DNA of 8,577 nucleotides from an uncultured Eubacteriales bacterium (GTDB taxonomy: Bacteria > Bacillota > Clostridia > Lachnospirales > Lachnospiraceae), in the NCBI GenBank assembly GCA_900321505.1, contig ONWK01000111.1, positions 1 to 8,577 on the forward strand, in the 5' to 3' direction. The position numbers were made by a program, and so were the translations under genes. This document shows, piece by piece, positions 1 through 7,149 of the stretch. Numbering within the stretch: the stretch's first letter is position 1; every line of letters starts with the position of its first letter. The notes below the pieces were generated by a model, which did not search any database, was not told the origin of the DNA, and was given only the letters and a program-made list of their open reading frames with translations.

Positions 1-858
1 ACCATTTATACCTGTTACGTAACCAATGCGAAGAGAGAGCTTCTCGGCGTCGTTACCATCAAGGATCTGCTTCTTGCGAATTATGAAACCGAGATCCGCG
101 ATATCATGGAGACAAATGTCGTCTATGTGCACACCGTTGAGGACCAGGAGAAGGTTGTCCATACCTTCGACCGTTACGACTTCATGTCACTGCCGGTGGT
201 AGATAACGAGCAGCGTCTCGTGGGGATCATCACCTTCGACGATGTTATCGATGTCCTGCAGGAAGAGAACACCGAGGATATCGAGCGAATGGCAGCTATT
301 ATCCCTACGGACAAGCCCTATATGAAGACCTCTGCCTTCGAGACCTTTAAGAAACGTATCCCCTGGCTGCTGCTGCTCATGATCTCCGCCACATTTACCG
401 GTGGGATCATAGCCCACTACGAAACCGCCCTCGGCGCATATGTAGTACTCACGGCCTACATCCCGATGCTCATGGACACAGGCGGAAATGCAGGTTCCCA
501 GGCTTCTGTATCCATCATCCGCGGTATCTCCCTGGAAGAGATACAGTTCAAGGATATCTTCCGCATACAGGGAAAGGAATTTCTGGTATCCCTTCTCTGC
601 GGCATAACCCTTGCTGTGGCGAATTTCCTGAAGCTTATCATCTTTGATAAGGTTACGGTTGTAATCGCGCTGGTCGTATGCGCAACTCTGATCTGCACAG
701 TTATCGTTGCCAAATTCGTCGGCTGCTCACTCCCGATATTGGCGAAAAAGGTCGGCTTCGACCCTGCAGTCATGGCCAGCCCCTTCATTACAACCATCGT
801 TGACGCCATATCATTGCTGATATATTTCCAGTTTGCATCACATATACTTGATATATAA
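1..858 (+). CDS. mgtE: Magnesium transporter MgtE, C-terminal part (5' end off the window)
   Basis: This is a channel-type Mg2+ importer of the inner membrane, gated by cytoplasmic CBS domains that sense Mg2+. The frame is open from base 1, so the ATG at 106 is an internal Met and not the start; 285 residues are visible, and the N-terminal domain and most of the first CBS domain are missing. In visible numbering, the end of CBS1 is at about 1-27 (LLGVVTIKDLL) and CBS2 at about 34-88 (LPVVDNEQRLVGIITFDDV). The connecting helix follows, then hydrophobic membrane segments from about 121 to 280. The family signature PMLMDTGGNAGSQ is at 155-167, and a conserved intramembrane Asp (TTIVDA, about 268) matches the pore Asp of the family. 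The protein ends at TAA 856-858, ahead of a hairpin. Any Mg2+ riboswitch (M-box) would lie upstream, outside the window. It is convergent with the neighbouring minus-strand operon, so not functionally tied to it. Confidence 0.95.
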   Translation, partial: TIYTCYVTNAKRELLGVVTIKDLLLANYETEIRDIMETNVVYVHTVEDQEKVVHTFDRYDFMSLPVVDNEQRLVGIITFDDVIDVLQEENTEDIERMAAIIPTDKPYMKTSAFETFKKRIPWLLLLMISATFTGGIIAHYETALGAYVVLTAYIPMLMDTGGNAGSQASVSIIRGISLEEIQFKDIFRIQGKEFLVSLLCGITLAVANFLKLIIFDKVTVVIALVVCATLICTVIVAKFVGCSLPILAKKVGFDPAVMASPFITTIVDAISLLIYFQFASHILDI

Positions 859-862
859 CACA

Positions 863-901
863 TTTGGGGGACTGCCCGGATAATCCCGGCAGTCCCCCAA
901 A
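863..901. terminator. GC-rich hairpin between convergent genes, probable shared 3' end
   Basis: A 14-bp perfect stem pairs 863-876 (TTTGGGGGACTGCC) with 888-901 (GGCAGTCCCCCAAA) around an 11-base loop that can add two more G-C pairs. It lies 4 bp after the mgtE stop and 4 bp beyond the end of the minus-strand lipoprotein gene, so both transcripts would end in it. The layout is not the classic one: T precedes and A follows the GC stem on both strands, so there is no immediate U-tract in either direction. Its position between two gene ends supports a termination or 3'-end stabilising role; the mechanism is inferred. Confidence 0.65.
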
Positions 902-905
902 ACAT

Positions 906-1943
906 TTAAAATTCTATCGAATCATACACCTCAAAATCAACCGATTTCTCATACGAGTAGCTGCTGTCCACATTCCTGAGCCAGTCCTTATAGCGGTTGT
1001 TGAAGAAAGCGTTCTTACGTTCTCTCTCTATCCTTTCCTTCTTCTTATCGGTTGCTTCCCGGTCCGTAAGCGCCACCATATAGAAAATATGATAACCGTA
1101 CTCCGTCTCCGTCACAAGGCTGTAGGAACCGTCCTCCAGCTTGTACAGCATATCGGCAATATCCTTTCCGTAGGTTTTCTTCAGCTCATCGGGCGACGCC
1201 GTAACGTAGGAAGCCTCAGAAAGCCCGTAGTATGCCGACAGCGCCTCCACATTTCTCTCCGTAACCTCATCTATGGGACTGATCAGCGTGTTATAAGCCT
1301 GAAGCGCCTTGTTATACTGAGCCTTTTTCTCTTCCGCATTCATCCTGACCAGAGTTCCGTTTTCCTGATCGGTAAAGCAGGGAAAATACATATCGTAAAT
1401 AGTCGTCATCCGCGCCTCTTCGTCCGAAACTTCAACGCCCGCGCCCTCAATGACCTTGTCATAAACCTTCTGCGCAAGGATATTCTCCTCCATGCAGCGC
1501 TTCACGATATCCCTGCTGAGCTCCATTTTTTCTATCTGCGCATCGGTAAGGTTCTTCCAGAAGGACTCGGTCTCCGTTTCCGCATCGTTACGGTCATCAG
1601 CGGTAAGTGAAATGCCCATGCTCCCAGCCCTTGTCAGCAGCACCTTCACCCTCACGATATCCTCAATGACATCCTGCCGGGTAACGCTCTTCATATCCGT
1701 TTTGCTGCCGTCCTCCCTGGTGAGCTGCAATGACCACACATCCTGCCCGTAGACTCTCTCGTAATCATCCGCTATGGTATTGGCATAAAGGTATACCTCT
1801 CCTACAGTGATATTTTCCCCGTTAAACTGCAGTACCGTGGTCGATGTTCTTTCAACCGTATTCCCGCTGCCGCAGCCCGAGAGAACCATGATCAGTCCCA
1901 GCATCACTGCCATATAAGAAATGATCCGCTTTCCTTTAAGCAT
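906..1943 (-). CDS. Lipoprotein with SurA/PrsA-like fold and degenerate parvulin domain
   Basis: A 345-residue secreted lipoprotein, probably an extracytoplasmic foldase or chaperone anchored to the outer face of the membrane. Residues 1-24 are a lipoprotein signal: basic start (MLKGKR), hydrophobic core, lipobox LSGC with the lipidated Cys at 24, then Gly/Ser. Residues about 36-170 form an alpha-helical region of the SurA/trigger-factor-like N-domain type. Residues about 180-292 align with the C-terminal part of a PpiC domain: KLEDGSYS followed by EYGYHIFYMV (283-286 GYHI). The usual first His motif and the GGDLG loop are not visible, so peptidyl-prolyl isomerase activity is doubtful. The C-terminus (296-323) is highly charged and helical. 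The ATG at 1943 is preceded by GGAGG at 1950-1954, 6 bases away. The gene follows mfd after 70 bp, with no terminator seen between them, so it is probably the last gene of the operon. The fold is fairly sure; the enzymatic role is not. Confidence 0.8.
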   Translation of the reverse strand: MLKGKRIISYMAVMLGLIMVLSGCGSGNTVERTSTTVLQFNGENITVGEVYLYANTIADDYERVYGQDVWSLQLTREDGSKTDMKSVTRQDVIEDIVRVKVLLTRAGSMGISLTADDRNDAETETESFWKNLTDAQIEKMELSRDIVKRCMEENILAQKVYDKVIEGAGVEVSDEEARMTTIYDMYFPCFTDQENGTLVRMNAEEKKAQYNKALQAYNTLISPIDEVTERNVEALSAYYGLSEASYVTASPDELKKTYGKDIADMLYKLEDGSYSLVTETEYGYHIFYMVALTDREATDKKKERIERERKNAFFNNRYKDWLRNVDSSYSYEKSVDFEVYDSIEF

Positions 1944-2013
1944 ATATTTCCTCCGAAAATTATGTCAACCAAAATCCGGCATCCTCAACTATTATCAACT
2001 ACTCACGAATCCT

Positions 2014-5000
2014 TCAATCCGATCCCGAAGCTTCCGCATTCATCACCAGCTCCTGAATAGCCCTGACTTCCTTCTCCGCATTTGAAAGCAGCTCCTCCTG
2101 GATCAGCTTTGAATGCGGTATGGCAAAGCCCGACTGCTTTGCGGTCACAAGATGCATGCCCGGAAAAGCCTTGAGAAATGCAGGGATCTGCGAGGCATTT
2201 ACCGCCGTCCCGTTCCGAATGACATAGAATATCTCGCCATCCCAATACTTGATATCCGTAATATGGGCCTTCACTGCTTCAGCCTTCAGACACGCAACCC
2301 TGAGCAGCAGTGTCACCGGCTTGGGCAGCTCGCCGAAGCGGTCCTTCATTTCCTCCTCTATAAGCTCCGCATCTTCCACGGACCGGATCCTGTAGATCCT
2401 CTTATAGAGCTCCAGCTTCACATATTCGCTCCTGACATAGACATCCGGAATGTATGCATCAAGGGGCAACTCAACAAGTACATCCGGCTCATCTTCCTCT
2501 TCAGGCTCTTCCTTTCCCTGTTTCTTCCTGATAGCAGCGGAAAGCATCTTAACATAAAGGTCGTAGCCGACCTCCTCCATATGTCCGGACTGATCGCTGC
2601 CGAGAACATTTCCCGCGCCGCGGATCTCAAGATCCTTCATGGATATTTTATATCCTGAACCCAGTTCTGTAAATTCCCTTATGGCAGAAAGCCGCTTTTC
2701 CGCCACCTCGCGTATCATTTTATCCTTCCTGTACATCAGGAAGGCATAGGCATTCCTGCCGGATCTTCCGACCCTGCCCCGGAGCTGGTACAGCTGCGAC
2801 AGGCCGAAACGGTCCGCGCCGTGGATGATTATCGTATTTACATTCGGGATATCAAGGCCGGTCTCGATGATCGTGGTAGTGACCAGGATATCTATATCCC
2901 GCGCCACGAAATCACGCATCAGCTGCTCCAGCTCCCTGGGAGTCATCTTCCCGTGGGCAAAGGCGATGCGCGCGTCCGGCAGCAGCTGCATCAGCTCGCC
3001 GGCTATACCCTCTATGGAATCCACCCGGTTATAAACATAGTACACCTGGCCCTTACGCGCCAGCTCCCTGCGGCAGGCCTCCTTGACCATTTCCCTGTCA
3101 TACTCCATGACATAGGTCTGGATGGGCCTCCGGTCCACCGGCGGCTCCCTGAGCAGGCTCATGTCACGGATACCCACAAGACTCATATGCAGCGTCCGCG
3201 GAATGGGCGTAGCCGTGAGCGTCAGCACATCCACCGTCTTCTTCAGCTGCTTGATCTTCTCCTTGTGGCGCACACCGAAGCGCTGCTCCTCATCGATCAC
3301 CAGCAGTCCGAGACTGCGGAAGCTCACATCCTTTGAAAGCAGACGATGAGTCCCGATGACGATATCCACCGCCCCGCTCTTCAGCCCCGCCAGCGTCTCC
3401 TTTATCTCCTTAGGAGTACAGAAGCGCGACAGCATGCGTATGTTCACCGGATAACCCGCAAGCCGGCTTGTAAATGTATCATAATGCTGCTGCGCCAGTA
3501 TCGTGGTGGGCACAAGATAAGCCACCTGTCTGTTATCCTGAACCGCCTTAAATGCGGCGCGCAGCGCCACTTCAGTCTTGCCGAAGCCCACATCCCCGCA
3601 GATCAGCCTGTCCATGATCCTCGGAGATTCCATATCACGCTTCGTATCGGAAATGGCCTGCAGCTGGTCCTGAGTCTCCTCATACGGAAATGTTTCCTCG
3701 AACTCCGTTTGCCATACGGTATCCTCGGGATACTGATGTCCCTGGCGGTTAAGTCTCTCCGCGTAGAGACTGATCAGCTCGTCAGCCATATCGTCCACAT
3801 TTTTCCTGACACGGCTGCGGGTCTTCTCCCACTCCGAACCTCCAAGCTTGTTCAGCTTCGGGGGATTTGCGGACTTATCCGCATACTTGCCTATAACGGA
3901 CAGCTGGTCCACCGGAATGAACAGCTTCCCGCCGTCGGCGTAATCGATATTTATATAATCCTTCATTCGGCCGTCGGTCTCAACCTGCTCGATACCCTTG
4001 TAGATACCGATGCCATGGCGCTCATGCACCACATAGTCGCCCACCGAGAGCTCGCCCAGATGAGCCAGCTCCTCACCGCCTGAAAATCTCTTCTGCTGCC
4101 GCCTGGTCTTTTTCTTATCCCGGCGGAAAACCTCCGATTCGGTAAGCACCACCAGCCCCGCATCCGGCAGCTCAAAGCCGGATTCCAGTGCGCCCGTGGT
4201 CACCATCACCTCGGTAGGCTTAAGGACCCTGTTACTGTTCTGAGAGAAGAAGGCCGGTATATCATTTTCCCGCAGAGACTCGGCCAGTCTTCCCGCCCTG
4301 GTCTTGGACACGGAGAAGAAAAGAACCGAGTAACCCTTTTCACGATAGCCCTTCAGATCACGGATCAGTTCATCCGTATGTCCGCCGTAGGGCATGACGC
4401 CCCTGGCTCCGCACTCCAGCATCTCACCCACATGCGGCGTATCCTGGCTGATAAATGCAGTAAATACAACATCCGTATGAGCTGTAAGCCGCTCCATGAT
4501 CTCTGAATCGCTGAAGAGGATATCCGCCTGTCCCGGCAGGATATAGCCTCCCGAGATACGCGATTCCATGGCCATCCTGAACTGCTCGAAATAAACCCGC
4601 GCATGCTCCGCCACAGCCACCGGCTCCTGCACATATATACGCGTATCCTCCGGCAGATAATCCAGAAAGGACGCGGTCTCATCATAAAAATAATTCACGA
4701 GGCTGTCCACATTTGACGCCCCGGCAAAGTCCTCCATGCTCTCCCTGATGGCGCGCACCGCCTTTGTGATCCGCGCGTACTGCTCAGTATGAAAGCTCTT
4801 TTTAAATGCACCGGCGGTCTCTTCCAGTTCCTTCTCGATCTTCGCCATACCACGGCGAAGCCTCTCTTCGTCAAGAGCAAATTCCGTCGCCGGCAGTATC
4901 TCTACCTTTTCGATCTCCTCCACGGAACGCTGGGAAGCCGCGTCAAATGCACGAAGTGACGCTATCTCATCTCCCCAGAGCTCGGCGCGTACCGGCAGAT

Positions 5001-5577
5001 CCTCAGTCAGAGGAAAGATATCAATGATACCGCCTCTTACCGAATACTGTCCCGCAACCTCAACAAAGGGTACCGATTCGTAACCCATTTCCGTGAGGCG
5101 CTGGCTCACAGCGGTAAGGCGTATCTCCTCTCCCACAGACAGCGTAAAGGAATGCTCCCTGATCATGCCGGGCGCAGGTATCCTGTCCATCAGGCCTTCC
5201 ACCGTAAGGATGATGACCGACGGCTCTCGGTCCTGCAGGCGCTTTATGATCTCGAGACGCTTCCTGGCCGCAAGATTACCATGAACATCCGCATAATAGA
5301 AAAGAACATCCTTGGCAGGATAGACGAAGACATTCCGGTCGTAGAAACGGTAATCCTCGTAGAGCCGGTCTGCCTGGGCCTCATCCTTTGCCACCACCAG
5401 CACCTGTCCGGCGTCCTCCCTGAGGCTTTCCATCAGAAGAGGGAGTACCTGATCAGGGGTACCCCAGATATTTACCGGCGTCTTTTTGCTGCGGATCGCT
5501 TTTCTCGCCTCTGCTATGCACTTCATGCCGGCTGCCGGCACCCTTAATGTGTCCAATGTTCTTTCCTCATTGATCAT
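2014..5577 (-). CDS. mfd: Transcription-repair coupling factor Mfd
   Basis: Cytoplasmic ATP-driven DNA translocase that pushes stalled RNA polymerase off DNA and recruits UvrA for nucleotide excision repair. At 1187 residues it has the full family length. Domains in order: UvrB-like N-terminal region, about 30-340 (VAGQYSVRGGIIDIFP at 174-189); a degenerate domain to about 480; RNA polymerase interaction (CarD-like) domain about 505-565 (GDYVVHERHGIGIYKG); helicase core with Walker A GDVGFGKTE at 661-669, DEEQ at 762-765, TATPIPRT at 788-795 and motif VI QLRGRVGR at 931-938; and a C-terminal TRCF domain about 1035-1140 after an acidic linker (1023-1032). The start overlaps the pth stop in ATGA (5574-5577), which suggests translational coupling. 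No good Shine-Dalgarno precedes this ATG. A TTG at residue 8, about 8 bases after an internal GAGG, is a less likely alternative start. All catalytic motifs are intact. Confidence 0.98.
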   Translation of the reverse strand: MINEERTLDTLRVPAAGMKCIAEARKAIRSKKTPVNIWGTPDQVLPLLMESLREDAGQVLVVAKDEAQADRLYEDYRFYDRNVFVYPAKDVLFYYADVHGNLAARKRLEIIKRLQDREPSVIILTVEGLMDRIPAPGMIREHSFTLSVGEEIRLTAVSQRLTEMGYESVPFVEVAGQYSVRGGIIDIFPLTEDLPVRAELWGDEIASLRAFDAASQRSVEEIEKVEILPATEFALDEERLRRGMAKIEKELEETAGAFKKSFHTEQYARITKAVRAIRESMEDFAGASNVDSLVNYFYDETASFLDYLPEDTRIYVQEPVAVAEHARVYFEQFRMAMESRISGGYILPGQADILFSDSEIMERLTAHTDVVFTAFISQDTPHVGEMLECGARGVMPYGGHTDELIRDLKGYREKGYSVLFFSVSKTRAGRLAESLRENDIPAFFSQNSNRVLKPTEVMVTTGALESGFELPDAGLVVLTESEVFRRDKKKTRRQQKRFSGGEELAHLGELSVGDYVVHERHGIGIYKGIEQVETDGRMKDYINIDYADGGKLFIPVDQLSVIGKYADKSANPPKLNKLGGSEWEKTRSRVRKNVDDMADELISLYAERLNRQGHQYPEDTVWQTEFEETFPYEETQDQLQAISDTKRDMESPRIMDRLICGDVGFGKTEVALRAAFKAVQDNRQVAYLVPTTILAQQHYDTFTSRLAGYPVNIRMLSRFCTPKEIKETLAGLKSGAVDIVIGTHRLLSKDVSFRSLGLLVIDEEQRFGVRHKEKIKQLKKTVDVLTLTATPIPRTLHMSLVGIRDMSLLREPPVDRRPIQTYVMEYDREMVKEACRRELARKGQVYYVYNRVDSIEGIAGELMQLLPDARIAFAHGKMTPRELEQLMRDFVARDIDILVTTTIIETGLDIPNVNTIIIHGADRFGLSQLYQLRGRVGRSGRNAYAFLMYRKDKMIREVAEKRLSAIREFTELGSGYKISMKDLEIRGAGNVLGSDQSGHMEEVGYDLYVKMLSAAIRKKQGKEEPEEEDEPDVLVELPLDAYIPDVYVRSEYVKLELYKRIYRIRSVEDAELIEEEMKDRFGELPKPVTLLLRVACLKAEAVKAHITDIKYWDGEIFYVIRNGTAVNASQIPAFLKAFPGMHLVTAKQSGFAIPHSKLIQEELLSNAEKEVRAIQELVMNAEASGSD

Positions 5578-6134
5578 CCGTTATATCTGTTCTGAGCCGC
5601 CCCTATCCCGGAGGTGATGATCAGCCTCACCGCATCAGCGGCATTCCCGCAGGCTTCCCGCATAAGCGGCAGATCATCCTTCGGGAAATGTCCCAGCACA
5701 TGGTCAGCAAGCTCCATTTCCTCGGGCTTCTTACCCACGCCGACCCTGACTCTAATAAAATCCTCGGTACCTATATGTTGAATGATATTCTTCAGTCCGT
5801 TATGCCCGCCGGCGCTGCCCTTCTCGCGGATCCGTATCCGTCCCACATCCAGGTATACATCATCGCAGAACACGATCAGATCCTCTTCCGTTACACGGTA
5901 GAAATGCATCAGCTCCTGCACCGCTTCGCCCGACAGGTTCATATAGGTCTGGGGCATGGCAAGAACCGCCTTCTCGCCCTCCACAAAACCTCGTCCGGTA
6001 ATGCTCTTGCCCTCTTTTTTATTCACGGCTATATTGCACTGATCCGCCAATGCGATCAACGCCGAAAAGCCGGCATTATGCCGCGTGCCGGCGTATCTGG
6101 TGCCCGGATTTCCCAGGCCAACTATCAGTTTCAT
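5574..6134 (-). CDS. pth: Peptidyl-tRNA hydrolase
   Basis: Cleaves the ester bond of peptidyl-tRNAs released prematurely from ribosomes, returning tRNA and peptide to the pool. 186 residues, the usual bacterial Pth length. Active-site motifs are all present: GLGNPG (6-11, with N9), TRHNAGF (17-23, catalytic His19), YMNLSG (64-69, N66), the CDD segment with D91 that orients the His, and GGHNGLKN (109-116, N112). The frame stays open upstream to 6179, but the first 15 residues of that longer reading are unlike Pth and overlap the previous gene. The ATG at 6134 gives the conserved MKLIVGLGNPG start and has an AGGAG at 7-base spacing. It starts 10 bp after the upstream uridylyltransferase gene and overlaps mfd by 4 bp, the conserved Firmicutes pth-mfd arrangement. 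Confidence 0.97.
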   Translation of the reverse strand: MKLIVGLGNPGTRYAGTRHNAGFSALIALADQCNIAVNKKEGKSITGRGFVEGEKAVLAMPQTYMNLSGEAVQELMHFYRVTEEDLIVFCDDVYLDVGRIRIREKGSAGGHNGLKNIIQHIGTEDFIRVRVGVGKKPEEMELADHVLGHFPKDDLPLMREACGNAADAVRLIITSGIGAAQNRYNG

Positions 6135-6141
6135 GTTGTGT

Positions 6142-6146
6142 CTCCT
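6142..6146 (-). promoter_or_regulatory. Ribosome binding site of pth, deciding its start
   Basis: AGGAG on the minus strand ends 7 bases before the ATG at 6134. It overlaps the TAG stop of the upstream gene (6145-6147), so terminating ribosomes sit on this site, which suggests coupled translation. It supports the 186-residue start over the longer open frame. Confidence 0.85.
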
Positions 6147-6876
6147 ATGCTCTGTCCAGCATGATCTGCTCCGCCTCAAGAAGCTGAGCCTTAGTATTCA
6201 CACCGATGATATCGTTGATATCCTCAACCGGCATGGCATCCACCCTGCCGCCTGCAGCCTTTATGATCTCGATGGTATCCGTCAGATAATACTCACCCTG
6301 GGCATTATTGTTGGTAAGCTTTCCAAGGCTCTCCTTCAGCATCGCCGTATCGAAAAGATACATGCCTGAATTGATCTCCCTGGTCTTAAGCTCCTCAGCG
6401 GTACAGTCCTTCGCCTCGGTGATCTTAAGGAAATGTCCTTCCCCGTCTCTGATTATCCTTCCGTAGCTTCCCGGCTCATCAAGTACAGCCGAAAGCACGG
6501 TAACTGCATTTCCCGCAGCTTCATGTGCAGCCGCAAGCTTCTTCAGTGTAGATGCGGTAACCAACGGCGTATCCCCGCAGAGTATCATCGTGGCGCCCTC
6601 ATCCGGAAGCTGCTCCTTAGCGCACATTACCGCATGACCGGTACCCAGCTGTTCCGTCTGCTCCGCGTAAAGAACCTCATCACCAAGCTCGGCATGAACC
6701 TCTTCACTCTTATATCCTGCGATGACCACGATCCGGTCCGCTCCCGCTTCCCGTGCAGCCCCGATCACATGTCGGACCATGGGCTTTCCGGCACATTTAT
6801 GAAGTACCTTCGGAAGCTCCGACTCCATCCTCGTTCCCTTACCGGCTGCAAGTATCAATGCAGTTAAATGCTCCAT
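6145..6876 (-). CDS. UDP-N-acetylglucosamine pyrophosphorylase, single-domain GlmU-type
   Basis: Predicted to make UDP-GlcNAc from UTP and GlcNAc-1-phosphate, a precursor of peptidoglycan and other envelope glycans. The 243 residues form a complete nucleotidyltransferase (Rossmann-like) domain very close to the GlmU N-domain, with near-identical spacing to the E. coli enzyme: LAAGKGTRM at 9-17 and PK at 22-23; QLGTGHA at 76-82 (uracil contacts); GDTPL at 101-105 with metal-binding Asp102; YGRI at 138-141; EINSG at 167-171 (Glu167, Asn169); and GVN at 225-227 (Asn227, second metal ligand). The left-handed beta-helix acetyltransferase domain of GlmU (total about 456 residues) is absent: the stop comes right after the linker helix and pth follows at once. 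A longer reading from a TTG at 6966 adds 30 residues unlike the family and covers the promoter, so the ATG at 6876 was chosen. First gene of its operon. I gave no symbol because the protein is only half of classical GlmU. Confidence 0.92.
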   Translation of the reverse strand: MEHLTALILAAGKGTRMESELPKVLHKCAGKPMVRHVIGAAREAGADRIVVIAGYKSEEVHAELGDEVLYAEQTEQLGTGHAVMCAKEQLPDEGATMILCGDTPLVTASTLKKLAAAHEAAGNAVTVLSAVLDEPGSYGRIIRDGEGHFLKITEAKDCTAEELKTREINSGMYLFDTAMLKESLGKLTNNNAQGEYYLTDTIEIIKAAGGRVDAMPVEDINDIIGVNTKAQLLEAEQIMLDRA

Positions 6877-6885
6877 ATCAGAAAT

Positions 6886-6890
6886 CTCCT
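6886..6890 (-). promoter_or_regulatory. Ribosome binding site of the GlmU-type gene, deciding its start
   Basis: On the minus strand TAAGGAGA includes AGGAG 9 bases before the ATG at 6876. That ATG opens the conserved MEHLTALILAAGKGTRM sequence. The site rules out the longer frame that begins at 6966. Confidence 0.85.
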
Positions 6891-6938
6891 TATATTTACT
6901 ATTTATCCTCTGTCGTTTGAAAAATACATACTGTATCA

Positions 6939-6966
6939 AGTTTACACAGTTTTCGCGAAATGTCAA
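6939..6966 (-). promoter_or_regulatory. Sigma-A-type promoter for the uridylyltransferase-pth-mfd operon
   Basis: Minus strand: a perfect -35 TTGACA (6966-6961), a 16-base spacer and a -10 TAAACT (6944-6939, four of six to consensus). The predicted transcript start is near 6932, giving a leader of about 55 bases before the ATG at 6876. The spacer begins with the palindrome TTTCGCGAAA (6951-6960). The site lies downstream of the spoVG terminator, so it gives the operon its own transcription. Confidence 0.65.
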
Positions 6967-7001
6967 GGAAGTGTGACAGGCTGCCGTCCATACGATCGGT
7001 T

Positions 7002-7108
7002 ATTAGAGTAATGATCAAACGATCAGGATAAGCGTAATTCACCTGTCATCATGCATAAGCGTAGTACTCCTGCCATCAGGTATAGGCGAAATACTCGTGA
7101 GAATAAGA
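7002..7108. repeat. Degenerate tandem repeat, four units of 26-27 bp
   Basis: Units start at 7002, 7028, 7055 and 7082. The two middle units (7028-7054 and 7055-7081) match at 21 of 27 positions and share ATAAGCGTA at the start and CATCA near the end. The fourth unit (from 7082, ATAGGCGAAATACTC) matches the third at 14 of its first 18 positions and then runs into the terminator. The first unit (7002-7027, ATTAGAGTAAT...ATCAGG) matches the second at 15 of 26. Together with the promoter this accounts for most of the 273-bp gap 6877-7149. There are no spacers, no plausible ORF and no tRNA fold. Function unknown. Confidence 0.6.
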
Positions 7109-7130
7109 AAAAGCCGGGAAATCCGGCTTT
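7101..7130 (-). terminator. Intrinsic terminator after spoVG
   Basis: On the minus strand AAAGCCGG (7130-7123), loop ATTTC and CCGGCTTT (7117-7110) make an 8-bp stem, extendable by a G-U and an A-U pair. A T-rich tail (TTTTTCTTATTC, 7112-7101) follows. It begins 20 bases after the spoVG stop at 7150. The plus strand has the same A-stem-T layout, so the element could act in both directions. Confidence 0.9.
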
Positions 7131-7149
7131 CTCTTTCCTTTCAGAAACG

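Noticed and set aside
456..905. 149-codon minus-strand open frame opposite mgtE
   Set aside because: It would run through the hairpin and lies antisense to the conserved MgtE membrane domain; no family motif is visible.
864..1610. Long plus-strand open frame antisense to the lipoprotein gene
   Set aside because: No ribosome binding site or family resemblance; it begins inside the intergenic hairpin and lies opposite a well-supported gene, so it is a shadow frame.
1985..2001. Direct repeat TCAACTA twice with a 3-base gap between mfd and the lipoprotein gene
   Set aside because: Too short to separate from chance and not placed at a promoter I can recognise.
3346..4083. 245-codon plus-strand open frame opposite mfd
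   Set aside because: Fully within the mfd helicase region; the protein reads as composition-driven, with no domain or start signal.
6135..6179. 15-residue N-terminal extension of Pth
   Set aside because: It overlaps the end of the upstream gene, is unlike Pth, and a well-spaced AGGAG serves the internal Met that gives the family start.
6877..6966. N-terminal extension of the GlmU-type protein from a TTG at 6966
   Set aside because: The added 30 residues have no family match and include the promoter and the AGGAG site that serves the ATG at 6876.
6974..7048. Inverted repeat TGACAGG / CCTGTCA around the glmU-type upstream region
   Set aside because: Seven-base arms 61 bases apart are expected by chance in a gap of this size; no supporting structure between them.
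7002..7108. Small CRISPR array
   Set aside because: The units are contiguous, degenerate and without spacers, and there are no cas genes nearby.
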